NCBI GenBank assembly: GCA_965213885.1
Contig: OZ243919.1
Span: forward strand, 2,666,001-2,730,000
Source of the DNA: VYFG01 sp965213885
GTDB lineage: Bacteria; Pseudomonadota; Gammaproteobacteria; Arenicellales; Poriferihabitantaceae
Direction of reading: 5' to 3'
DNA length: 64,000 nucleotides
In this document: piece by piece, positions 36,865-44,338 of the stretch
Layout: every line of letters starts with the position of its first letter
Numbering within the stretch: position 1 is the stretch's first letter
Position numbers and translations under genes: made by a program
Notes under the pieces: model-generated
Told to the model about the DNA's origin: nothing
The model's input: the letters and a program-made list of their open reading frames with translations, nothing else
The model's database searches: none

Positions 36865-39153
36865 ATGAACCACGGTGCCGGGAATCTGCAGGCTGGATAC
36901 CCGATGTCTACGGTGGCACGGGAACAGGTTCGGTATCTGAACGTCATGGGCGCGGGCTGCGCGAGCTGCGTCACCAAGATCGAGTCCGCCCTGCACCGGG
37001 TCCCGGGGGTGGAGGCGGCGGAGATGAACTTCGCCCAGAGAATCGTCAGCGTGACCGGTGACGTGCAGGCGGACGCCCTGGTCCTTGCCATCCGTGACGC
37101 CGGTTACGATGCGGAGTCCATCGCAACCGACGATGCCTCCGGGCTCGATGAGAAGGAGCAGTCTGACCGGTTGCATTTCCGCCGTCTGCTGCGCCATGCC
37201 TGGCTGGGTCTCGGCATGGGTGTGCCGTTGATGCTGTACGGGGTTCTCGGCGGCGATATGGGCGTCAATACCCGGAACCAGCAGCTGGGCTGGCTGCTGG
37301 TCGGGTTGCTGACCTTGGGCGTCATGGCGTTCCCTGGCCGGCATTTCTACCTGGGGGCATGGAAGGCGCTGCGGCACCGCTCCGCCAACATGGACACGCT
37401 GATCGCGCTTGGCACCGGCACCGCCTGGCTGTATTCCATGGCGGTGGTCCTCGGACCGGACCTGGTTCCCGCCCAGGCCCGCCATGTCTACTTCGAGGCT
37501 ACCACGATGATCATCGGGCTGGTCTGCCTCGGGCTGGCTCTCGAAACCCGCGCCCGGGGCAGGACGTCCCAGGCCATCCGCCGCCTGGTTGGTCTGCAGC
37601 CACGAACCGCCCGGGTCATCCGCGATGGCATCGAATCCGACATTCCCATCATCCGGGTGCGCCCCGATGACCTGGTCCGGATCCGGCCTGGAGAGCGCAT
37701 ACCCGTGGACGGCGTGGTCAGGGAAGGTCGCGGGGCAGTGGACGAATCCATGCTCACCGGGGAACCGTTGCCGGCGGAAAAGGCGGCGGGGGACCCGCTG
37801 GTCGCAGGTACCATCAACGGCACGGGCACACTGGTCCTCCGCGCCACCCGCGTCGGCCGGCAGACCACCCTGGCGAGAATCATCGAATCGGTGAGGCGGG
37901 CACAGAACTCCAAGCCCCCCATCGGCCGCATGGCGGACCGCATTTCCGCCTGGTTCGTTCCCGGTGTCATGATCGTTGCCGTTCTGACCGCCCTTGCCTG
38001 GCTGAATTTCGGGCCCGTGCCCGCCCTGGCGCTCGCCATGGTCAGCGCAACCACGGTCCTCATCATCGCCTGCCCTTGCGCCCTCGGCCTGGCAACCCCG
38101 ATGTCGGTCATGGTGGGGGTCGGCAAGGCGGCAGAGCACGGCATCCTGATCCGCAACGGGGAGGCGCTGCAGACCACCTCCCGGATCAGCACCATGATCC
38201 TGGACAAGACCGGTACGATCACCCGGGGAAAACCGGAGGTCACGGATGTCGTGGCCGCCGAAGGGGCAACCCGGGAGCAGGTGCTGGCGTTGGCGGCTGG
38301 CCTTGAACAGGGCTCCGAACACCCCCTGGCCGCGGCCATTTCCGATTACGCTGCATCGCAGGGCATCCGCGGGGCAGAACTCAGGGATTTCAATGCGGTT
38401 CCGGGCAAGGGTCTGGAAGGAGTGTCCGCCGACGGGACCCGGCTGCTGCTCGGCAACGAGAAGCTCCTCGGGGACCGGGGTGTGAGCGCCGGCGACTTGG
38501 CGCATGTCGGCCGCACCCTGGCCGGGGAAGCCAGGACACCCGTGTTCCTGGTCGCCGATGATGCCGTGCTTGGGGTCATCGCGGTGGCCGATCGACTGCG
38601 GGAGGATTCCGCGGAGGCGGTCCGCCGCCTCCAGGATGCGGGCATCCGGGTGATCATGATGACCGGCGACAACCTGCAAACCGCCCGCGCCGTGGCCGCC
38701 GCCGTGGGCATTGACGAGTGTTTCGCCGGGATGCTCCCACAGGAAAAGGAGGCGAAGGTCAGGGAGCTGCAGGACCGCGGCGAGGTGGTGGGCATGACCG
38801 GAGACGGCATCAATGATGCGCCCGCGCTTGCCCGCGCCGATGTCGGATTCGCCATCGGCACCGGCACCGATGTCGCCATCGAGAGCGCCGACATCACCCT
38901 GATGCACGGCTCCCTGCACGGGCTTGCCGATGCAACGGCCATCAGCAGGGCTACGCTGCGCAATATCCGCCAGAACCTGTTCGGCGCCTTTATCTACAAC
39001 ACCGCCGGCATTCCCATCGCAGCCGGAGTACTGTATCCGCTCTTCGGAATTCTGCTGAACCCGGTGATTGCGGGTGCGGCCATGGCATTGTCCTCGTTCA
39101 CGGTGGTCAGCAATGCCGGCAGGCTTCGTCTCTATCGCCCGCAATCCTCCTGA
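36865..39153 (+). CDS. copA: Copper-transporting P1B-type ATPase (CopA/FixI-CcoI type)
   Basis: A 762-residue membrane pump. The N-terminal metal-binding domain has GAGCASC at residues 30-36, with Ala-Gly in place of the usual Met-Thr. The ion-path motif CPC lies near residues 403-405, the phosphorylated Asp in DKTGT at 447-451, and TGEP, HP and MTGDGINDAP loops are all present. It exports Cu+ or, in the FixI/CcoI subgroup, supplies copper to haem-copper oxidases. A FixK-type box upstream and downstream cytochrome c and FixLJ genes favour the oxidase-assembly role, though no cbb3 oxidase genes are in the window. Confidence 0.92.
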   Translation: MNHGAGNLQAGYPMSTVAREQVRYLNVMGAGCASCVTKIESALHRVPGVEAAEMNFAQRIVSVTGDVQADALVLAIRDAGYDAESIATDDASGLDEKEQSDRLHFRRLLRHAWLGLGMGVPLMLYGVLGGDMGVNTRNQQLGWLLVGLLTLGVMAFPGRHFYLGAWKALRHRSANMDTLIALGTGTAWLYSMAVVLGPDLVPAQARHVYFEATTMIIGLVCLGLALETRARGRTSQAIRRLVGLQPRTARVIRDGIESDIPIIRVRPDDLVRIRPGERIPVDGVVREGRGAVDESMLTGEPLPAEKAAGDPLVAGTINGTGTLVLRATRVGRQTTLARIIESVRRAQNSKPPIGRMADRISAWFVPGVMIVAVLTALAWLNFGPVPALALAMVSATTVLIIACPCALGLATPMSVMVGVGKAAEHGILIRNGEALQTTSRISTMILDKTGTITRGKPEVTDVVAAEGATREQVLALAAGLEQGSEHPLAAAISDYAASQGIRGAELRDFNAVPGKGLEGVSADGTRLLLGNEKLLGDRGVSAGDLAHVGRTLAGEARTPVFLVADDAVLGVIAVADRLREDSAEAVRRLQDAGIRVIMMTGDNLQTARAVAAAVGIDECFAGMLPQEKEAKVRELQDRGEVVGMTGDGINDAPALARADVGFAIGTGTDVAIESADITLMHGSLHGLADATAISRATLRNIRQNLFGAFIYNTAGIPIAAGVLYPLFGILLNPVIAGAAMALSSFTVVSNAGRLRLYRPQSS

Positions 39154-39156
39154 ATC

Positions 39157-39228
39157 ATGTTATGGATCAACCTTCTGGGAATTCTCCTCATCTGCGCCAT
39201 TGTCTGGTGGTTTCGACTGGCGCCGTGA
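39157..39228 (+). CDS. Tiny single-span membrane ORF between copA and cytochrome c
   Basis: ATG 39157 opens a 23-codon frame that is a single hydrophobic helix ending in Trp-Trp-Phe-Arg. It begins 3 bp after the copA stop, and its TGA overlaps a GTG (39225, GTGA) that is in frame with the cytochrome c gene. Location and topology recall CcoS, the small protein usually encoded after CcoI, but the CcoS tail (RSGQ-DD) is lacking. Its translation would couple copA to the cytochrome gene. It is too short to be sure that it is a gene. Confidence 0.4.
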   Translation: MLWINLLGILLICAIVWWFRLAP

Positions 39229-39701
39229 CCGCGGCCGGTAGCCGGGGAACCGCCTTCCGGCGGTTCGGCATCGGGCGGGCGCTGCTGGCCGGAATATGCC
39301 TTCTGATATCTGCCCAGGCCCCGGCCCTTGCCACTCCGCGCATCACCGACCAGGCGCTGCTCAACACCGGCCGGGACCTTTTCCGGTCCCATTGTGCGGT
39401 TTGCCATGGCGCCAACGCCGAAGGCACGATACCGAACTGGCAGGAGAGGGATGCCTCGGGAAAACTGCCGCCGCCCCCGCTGAACGGAACCGCCCACACG
39501 TGGCACCACCCCCTGAACGTCCTTGCGCGAATCATCCGCCAGGGCACCACGGCCATTGGAGGCAACATGCCGGCATGGGGGCAGGATGTACTGAGCGATG
39601 ACGAGGTATTCGCCATCATCGTCTGGTTTTCCTCCCTTTGGCCGGACGACCTCTTCCAGTACTGGATGGAGATGAACCGGACCGAGGCGTCCGGCAGCTG
39701 A
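39225..39701 (+). CDS. Monohaem c-type cytochrome
   Basis: From GTG 39225 the protein is 158 residues with a basic n-region and a hydrophobic signal segment (IGRALLAGICLLISAQAPALA). The haem-binding motif is CAVCH at residues 57-61, and NMPAWG near the C terminus provides the axial Met. It should be periplasmic and of cytochrome c class I size. An earlier in-frame ATG at 39162 would add residues before the signal peptide that look non-conserved. The gene ends at 39701, one base before the end of the convergent fixJ gene. A role in respiratory electron transfer is inferred. Confidence 0.85.
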   Translation: MTAAGSRGTAFRRFGIGRALLAGICLLISAQAPALATPRITDQALLNTGRDLFRSHCAVCHGANAEGTIPNWQERDASGKLPPPPLNGTAHTWHHPLNVLARIIRQGTTAIGGNMPAWGQDVLSDDEVFAIIVWFSSLWPDDLFQYWMEMNRTEASGS

Positions 39702-40319
39702 TCAGTCCTCCTCGGATGCGGACACCACCAGCCGGATGAGTTCCGGGGTCGAGCGCACGGACATCTTGCGCAGGATGCTGGCGCGATGCTTTTCCACCGT
39801 CCGCTGGCTGATCCCCAGTTCCAGGGCCACCCGCTTGTTCGTTTGCCCGTCAGCGATATGCCCCAGTATCTCCCGTTCCCGGACGGTCAGCGATTCCATG
39901 GCCCGGTCCACCTTCTCCCTGAGGCTGTGACGGTGCTGTTCCCTGGCCGCCTTCTTCAGCGCGCCCTGGATGCAGTCCAGCAGGTCCTGGTCGCGGAACG
40001 GCTTCTGGATGAACTCGACCGCTCCGTGCTTCATGGCTTCCACCGCCATGGGGATGTCCCCGTGCCCGGTAATGAATATGATGGGAAGGCGCGCGTCCAT
40101 CCCGAGCAGTCTGTGCTGCAATTCCAGGCCGCTCATTCCCGGCATGCGCACATCCAGTACCAGGCAGCCGTACATGCTGGCGTCGTACATCGCCAGGAAC
40201 GCCTCCGCAGATTCATGACCCATGGCGGTCGTGCCGATGGATTCCAGCAGTTCCAGCAGCGAGTCACGCACCGCATCGTCGTCGTCCACGATGTGGACTG
40301 TTGGCGTCAATTCAATCAT
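39702..40319 (-). CDS. fixJ: FixJ-type response regulator
   Basis: A 205-residue two-domain regulator. The receiver has VDDDDAVRDSL acidic residues and phospho-acceptor Asp56 in VLDVRMPGMSGLELQ, with FITGHGDIPMAVEAMKHGAVEFIQKPF after it. The LuxR-type HTH contains SLTVREREILGHIADGQTNK and LGISQRTVEKHRASILRKM. It would be phosphorylated by FixL and activate fixK-type genes. The ATG at 40319 overlaps the 3' end of fixL by 8 bp, so the pair is coupled. Confidence 0.92.
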   Translation of the reverse strand: MIELTPTVHIVDDDDAVRDSLLELLESIGTTAMGHESAEAFLAMYDASMYGCLVLDVRMPGMSGLELQHRLLGMDARLPIIFITGHGDIPMAVEAMKHGAVEFIQKPFRDQDLLDCIQGALKKAAREQHRHSLREKVDRAMESLTVREREILGHIADGQTNKRVALELGISQRTVEKHRASILRKMSVRSTPELIRLVVSASEED

Positions 40320-41871
40320 CCCCGTCACTGGGAACGGCCAGGGGAATGGTGAAAAGAAACCGCGTGCCGGGGTCCGCCGGCTCGTACCACAGCCTGCCGC
40401 CATGGGCCATGACGATGGACTTGCTGATGGACAGCCCCATACCGGTCCCGGCGGATTTTGTGGTCACGAAGGGATCGAACAGCTTTTCCCGGATATCGGA
40501 GGGCACGCCCGGACCGAAATCCCGCACCCAGATCCGGGCGGCGTCCCTGTCCGGTTCCGCGGCGTATCCCACCCCGATCGTCGACCCGTGGCCCGGATTG
40601 GCTTCCGTAGCCTCGATGGCATTCCTGATCAGGTTGAGAATCACCTGCTGCACCTGAATGCTGTCGACGATCACCTCGAGGCCGGGATCGCCACGGGAAA
40701 AGCCCAGGTCGAAGTAACGGTTGTTGGCGTCCGCCCTGGCCAGGCGCAGCGTATCCGAGACGATATCATCCAGTCTGGCCCGGTCCCTCAACCGGCCCTG
40801 GGACCGGATCAGCGCCCGTATGCGTTCCACGATCTTGCCCACCCTGAGCGATTGCTCATCCGCCTTGGCCAGCAGTTCGCGAAGTCTCAGGATGTCGGGA
40901 TCATCGGAGTCCAGCCTGCGCCGGCAGGCCTGGACATAGGAACTGATCGCCGACAGGGGCTGGTTGATCTCATGGGCAATGCCGGACGCCATCTCCCCCA
41001 TGGTGCTGACCCTGTCCACATGGGCGAGCCGTTCCCGTGCTTCGTTCACTTCCTGCTCCGCCCTGACCTGGTCCGTCCGGTCTACCAGCTGGACGATGAA
41101 CCGTTCGGGTTCCCCGTCAGCGCCGTAGATGATCGCACAGTGGAGGACAACGTGGACAACGGAGCCGTCCCGGTGCAGGTATCGGCTGTTCACCACGAAC
41201 GTCTCCCGGTCACCCCCGAGCAGCCGTATGCGATGCAGTTTCGTGGCTTCAACCTCATCGGGATGCACCAGTGCCGTATAGGGAATCCGCAGCAGCTCCG
41301 CCTCTTCGTATCCCATCAGTTCACAGGCTGCCTGGTTGGCATCAAGTATCCGGTCATTGGGATCGATTGACAGAATGCCGATGGGCGCCCTTCCCAGGGT
41401 GACCTGGAGTTCCTCCTCACGCTCCCGCAGACGCTCCTTGCTTTCCCTGAGGGCCCGCTCATAGCGTTCGCGCTCGCTGAGATCACGCAGTATGCCAACG
41501 AAATACAGCCTGCCCGCATCGCTGTATTCACCCACGGAGAGTTCGACCGGCATGCATCTGCCGTCGGCGCGCTGTGCCGTGACGCGGCGCCCGATGCCGA
41601 TGATGTTCGCGTGGCCGGTTTTCAGGTACTGCCGCAGATAGCCGTCATGATTGTGCCGGTCCGGTTCGGTCATCAACAGGTTCACGTTCCGGCCGACCAC
41701 GTCCTGTGTCCGGTATCCGAACAGGCGCTCCGCCGCGTGGTTGAAATTCAGGATCAAGCCATGCCTGTCGATGATCACCACCGCATCGGCGGCAGCGCCC
41801 ATCAGCGCGGCGAAGCCGGACGGAGTCAGTTCCAGGTGGGCACCGGATTCGCTGGTCACATCGGGCTGCAT
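40312..41871 (-). CDS. fixL: FixL-type haem-PAS oxygen-sensor histidine kinase
   Basis: A 519-residue cytosolic kinase with no membrane segment. The first PAS domain (about residues 17-135) contains EPDRHNHDGYLRQY and IIGIGRRVTAQRADG. His75 and Arg95 align with the haem ligand His200 and the Arg220 oxygen-sensing residue of Bradyrhizobium FixL; the Arg206 position is Gln. A second PAS follows (about 155-275), then the H-box GIAHEINQPLSAI, N-box LNLIRNAIEAT, and G boxes RDFGPGVP and GTGMGLSISKSIV. It should autophosphorylate at low oxygen and phosphorylate FixJ. Confidence 0.92.
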   Translation of the reverse strand: MQPDVTSESGAHLELTPSGFAALMGAAADAVVIIDRHGLILNFNHAAERLFGYRTQDVVGRNVNLLMTEPDRHNHDGYLRQYLKTGHANIIGIGRRVTAQRADGRCMPVELSVGEYSDAGRLYFVGILRDLSERERYERALRESKERLREREEELQVTLGRAPIGILSIDPNDRILDANQAACELMGYEEAELLRIPYTALVHPDEVEATKLHRIRLLGGDRETFVVNSRYLHRDGSVVHVVLHCAIIYGADGEPERFIVQLVDRTDQVRAEQEVNEARERLAHVDRVSTMGEMASGIAHEINQPLSAISSYVQACRRRLDSDDPDILRLRELLAKADEQSLRVGKIVERIRALIRSQGRLRDRARLDDIVSDTLRLARADANNRYFDLGFSRGDPGLEVIVDSIQVQQVILNLIRNAIEATEANPGHGSTIGVGYAAEPDRDAARIWVRDFGPGVPSDIREKLFDPFVTTKSAGTGMGLSISKSIVMAHGGRLWYEPADPGTRFLFTIPLAVPSDGDD

Positions 41872-41906
41872 CGCCCCATTCTATCACCGCCGAAGCGCCG
41901 GTCCGG

Positions 41907-41936
41907 CCCCGCTCCGACCCACCCCGCTCCGACCCA
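41907..41936. repeat. Perfect 15-bp tandem duplication
   Basis: CCCCGCTCCGACCCA occurs twice in a row (41907-41921 and 41922-41936) in the divergent region between fixL and the FNR-type regulator. It is probably a replication-slippage product, but it lies in a promoter region. Confidence 0.7.
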
Positions 41937-41964
41937 CCCGGACGGGGAACCCTTGCCGCGTGCA

Positions 41965-41980
41965 TGGGTATTTATACCCA
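41965..41980. promoter_or_regulatory. Palindrome in the fixL/FNR-type regulator intergenic region
   Basis: TGGGTAT-TT-ATACCCA is a perfect 7-bp inverted repeat between the divergent fixL (ATG 41871) and the regulator gene (ATG 42072). It does not match the FNR/FixK consensus and could be an operator for another factor, for example FixJ. Function is inferred from position only. Confidence 0.35.
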
Positions 41981-42071
41981 ATGACCCCTCAGCATGTACG
42001 CATGGATGATCCGGGCATCCGGGAATAAAGTACGAGATGACAGACTAACGAGCGATCCGGGTAACCTGAAT

Positions 42072-42767
42072 ATGAGCCTTGCTGCAATACCGCCCGTCAT
42101 CAGGGATCAGCGCATCCGGGGACAGTATTCCCCCGACATGCGATTCGGCACCAGACCCCAGGAAGATGCGGTCATTCTCCACGCTGGGGACACCCTCTAC
42201 AGGATGGGTGACGAGCTCAAGGGGATCTATCTGATCAATGTCGGCGCCATGAAGCTCTACCGGATCACCGAATCCGGTGACCAGCAGATCATCGGATTCT
42301 ACGTGCCCGGCGATGTCATCGGGTTGGACGCACTGGGTGACGGGACCAGTCCGTCCATGGCGGTGGCGCTGGACACCACCAGCGTGACCCTGATTACCCT
42401 TGAATGCCTGATGAACGGCAGGCATGTATTCGACGGCCAGGAGCTGATCCGCCGCCTGGGAATGACCCTGAACCGGGACAATGACCTGATCATGATGCTG
42501 TCCCAGCGCACGGCGGACCGCCGGCTGTCCTGGTTCCTGATGGAGTATTCCGATCGTCTCGCCGTCCGGGGGCTTTCTCCTCTCGAATTTTCGTTACCCA
42601 TGTCCAGGGGGGACATCGCCCTCTTTCTCGGGCTGGCCATGGAAACCGTGTGCCGTGAACTGGCCCATTTCTGCGAAATGGGCCTGCTCGAGAAAAAACA
42701 CCGCCGGTTCCGCCTGCTGGATCGTGACCGTCTCCGTCGGCTGGCCAGCGGCGACCGAGACAACTGA
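42072..42767 (+). CDS. CRP/FNR-family transcriptional regulator, FixK-like
   Basis: A 231-residue regulator from ATG 42072 (an earlier ATG at 41994 is possible). A cyclic-nucleotide-like beta-roll holds ILHAGDTLYRMGDELKGIYLINVGAMKLYR and IGFYVPGDVIGLDAL. The helix-turn-helix is MSRGDIALFLGLAMETVCREL, where E and R of the recognition helix match FNR (E-xx-S-R) but the Ser is Cys. The N terminus lacks the cysteine cluster that holds the 4Fe-4S centre in FNR, so oxygen sensing would come through FixLJ, as for FixK. It should bind TTGAT-like boxes such as those at 36785 and 44214. Confidence 0.88.
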   Translation: MSLAAIPPVIRDQRIRGQYSPDMRFGTRPQEDAVILHAGDTLYRMGDELKGIYLINVGAMKLYRITESGDQQIIGFYVPGDVIGLDALGDGTSPSMAVALDTTSVTLITLECLMNGRHVFDGQELIRRLGMTLNRDNDLIMMLSQRTADRRLSWFLMEYSDRLAVRGLSPLEFSLPMSRGDIALFLGLAMETVCRELAHFCEMGLLEKKHRRFRLLDRDRLRRLASGDRDN

Positions 42768-42935
42768 CTGGTCGGATCGTAGCAGGTGCAATGAAGCTGA
42801 GCAGTTCGGAAATCACGGCAATCCGTGATCAGTTGCAGTCAAGGTCATACCATTATTAGATTACCCCAGAGGCTGGGTTATGTTACCCACTTTTCCGGGA
42901 AGTATGAAAGCTGAAACCCCCGTCAGACAACGGCG

Positions 42936-43240
42936 TCACGGGTTCAGGAAAATCAAACCCGGACATGCGGAAAGGAAATACCATTGAAAGATCACCGGCC
43001 GGACGGTCGTGGCGTTCCAGATCGTGATGTCCGGATTCATGGTCGGCGGGGCGGCATCAACAGGCCCGAAATGTGATCCGAGAACATCGAAGTGCTTCAT
43101 GGCTTCATCCACGTCGGTGGTGTAGATGTTGAGCCGGACAACGTTGGCAAGACCCGTATCGGCAGCGTCCAGGACGGCATCCGGATTGTCGAGGGCAAGG
43201 GCAATCTGGTTTTCCCGGAATTTTTCAGGGCGAGTGAGAC
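42936..43240 (-). pseudogene. RidA/YjgF-family remnant
   Basis: The minus strand between about 43215 and 43040 encodes QIALALDNPDAVLDAADTG, then LANVVRLNIYTTDVDEAMKHF, which is the middle of a RidA-family enamine/imine deaminase-like protein. Upstream the frame meets a TGA near 43248 and has no start with the RidA N-terminal block. Downstream the conserved Arg-containing C-terminal strand is replaced by unrelated residues before the TGA at 42936-42938. Both ends are lost, so this is a gene fragment rather than a complete CDS. Confidence 0.65.
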
Positions 43241-43439
43241 GGTTTGTTCAAAGACTATTCCGTTTATATTTCTGTCCCACATTAATCCGGTCATTCTTCC
43301 CGACAGCATTCAGGCAGGGAGCGGGGATGTCCCGGAGGGGTTTCGGAACGGGACCACCCGTTTGCTTGGGCCTACAGCTTCCGCTGGTTGAGCCACCGGA
43401 CCGGGCGGGTCAGCCGCGGGCGCGGCGCTCCGGGAACCG

Positions 43440-44000
43440 TCATCCCACCCTCTCAGCCTGGGACATCACCAGGCTCCGCAAGGGCGCATAGGCCCCACCA
43501 CAGTCATCACCGGACAAGGGGTCCCGCTCCAAAGGCATGTCCGTGATCACGCTCTTCCAGTCCTCCAGTGTCAGCCTGTTCTCAAGCAGGGGGAAGACCG
43601 TATCCTCTTCCAGCCGCATGTGCCGAAGCTTGGCGCTGATGAATGCCCTTGCGGATTTCCCCAGCACCCTGCCGCAGGCCGTCTTGCCGTCCTCCACCAA
43701 CCTGGCGGTCCGGCGGAGATGTTCGGCATTGTGCGTCAGCAGCCGGTGCTCTGCGGTCAGCACGTCGATGTATACCCTCGCCGATTCATCCCGTGCGGCC
43801 AGCCTCTGGAACAGCACATCCTCCTTGTCATGATGCACATCCACCGAATAGGAGCAGATGTATTCGATGCACTGTCGCATGGACCGGATGCGATCCGGTG
43901 GCCATTGGGCCCGCTCCCCGGGCAGATTCTGCCGAATATACCTGAGGAGCCTCGACAGGCGCCGGTGATCCGACCTCAATTCCTGAATATAGACATTCAT
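43440..44000 (-). CDS. Hemerythrin HHE-domain protein
   Basis: A 186-residue four-helix-bundle protein with the di-iron pattern spread over four segments: H in LRSDHRRLSRLLRY, HH-KED in VDVHHDKEDVLFQRL, H in TAEHRLLTHNAEHL, and H-xxx-E in LRHMRLEEDTVFPLL. Such cytosolic proteins bind O2 or NO or help repair iron-sulfur clusters. A FixK-type box (44214-44227) and a matching -10 lie about 190-215 bp upstream on the same strand, so expression under low oxygen is likely. Its 3' end borders a ridA fragment. Confidence 0.87.
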   Translation of the reverse strand: MNVYIQELRSDHRRLSRLLRYIRQNLPGERAQWPPDRIRSMRQCIEYICSYSVDVHHDKEDVLFQRLAARDESARVYIDVLTAEHRLLTHNAEHLRRTARLVEDGKTACGRVLGKSARAFISAKLRHMRLEEDTVFPLLENRLTLEDWKSVITDMPLERDPLSGDDCGGAYAPLRSLVMSQAERVG

Positions 44001-44338
44001 CCGCCAGCTTCACCCGCCTCGCCGCAAGTGACCCGGATGTTCTGGCCGACCTGTTGCAGTATGTGCATTCGTGATCCCGGTTGGGCGCCCGGTACTCTGT
44101 ATTGTTGCCGTGACGGTCGCGTTCCCCGCATGGCTGCCGACCAGCCCAATGAAGCCGGGTTCCCGGCGGGTACCTGACAGTGGTTAAAGATATCGGATAG
44201 GAACCAGGCCGGATTGACATGGGTCAAGTTCAAAGGAAACTCGGCCGTTGCACCCGCCTGCGGACAGTGTGCAGTCACGGATTCCTTCCATCCTTGCGGA
44301 AGTAGCCGGACCCGGCCGCGGAACGGAGAATCCTGCGG
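44001..44338. other. Leader and intergenic region upstream of the hemerythrin gene
   Basis: Holds the FNR/FixK-type box at 44214-44227 and a possible TATCTT -10 at 44187-44192 (minus strand), which would give a leader of about 180 nt for the hemerythrin gene. Within the leader a short minus-strand frame overlaps the hemerythrin ATG (ATGA-type), but its sequence is not recognisable. Nothing was recognised between 44230 and 44338. Confidence 0.45.
44214..44227 (-). promoter_or_regulatory. FNR/FixK-type box upstream of hemerythrin
   Basis: TTGAC-ATGG-GTCAA is a perfect inverted repeat and a recognised variant of TTGAT-N4-ATCAA. Read on the minus strand its centre lies about 41 bp upstream of a start site that would use TATCTT at 44187-44192 as the -10, which is class II activator spacing. 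It is also symmetric, so the plus direction cannot be excluded, but there is no intact gene in that direction. Confidence 0.6.

Noticed and set aside
36772..39144. A 790-codon open frame on the minus strand across the copper ATPase gene
   Set aside because: It is the antisense of a clear P-type ATPase; the translation is rich in Gly/His/Gln/Pro with no domain. Long antisense frames are common in GC-rich genes.
43092..43391. A 99-codon plus-strand frame in the region before hemerythrin
   Set aside because: It is antisense to a RidA-like fragment, and its own sequence is not recognisable.
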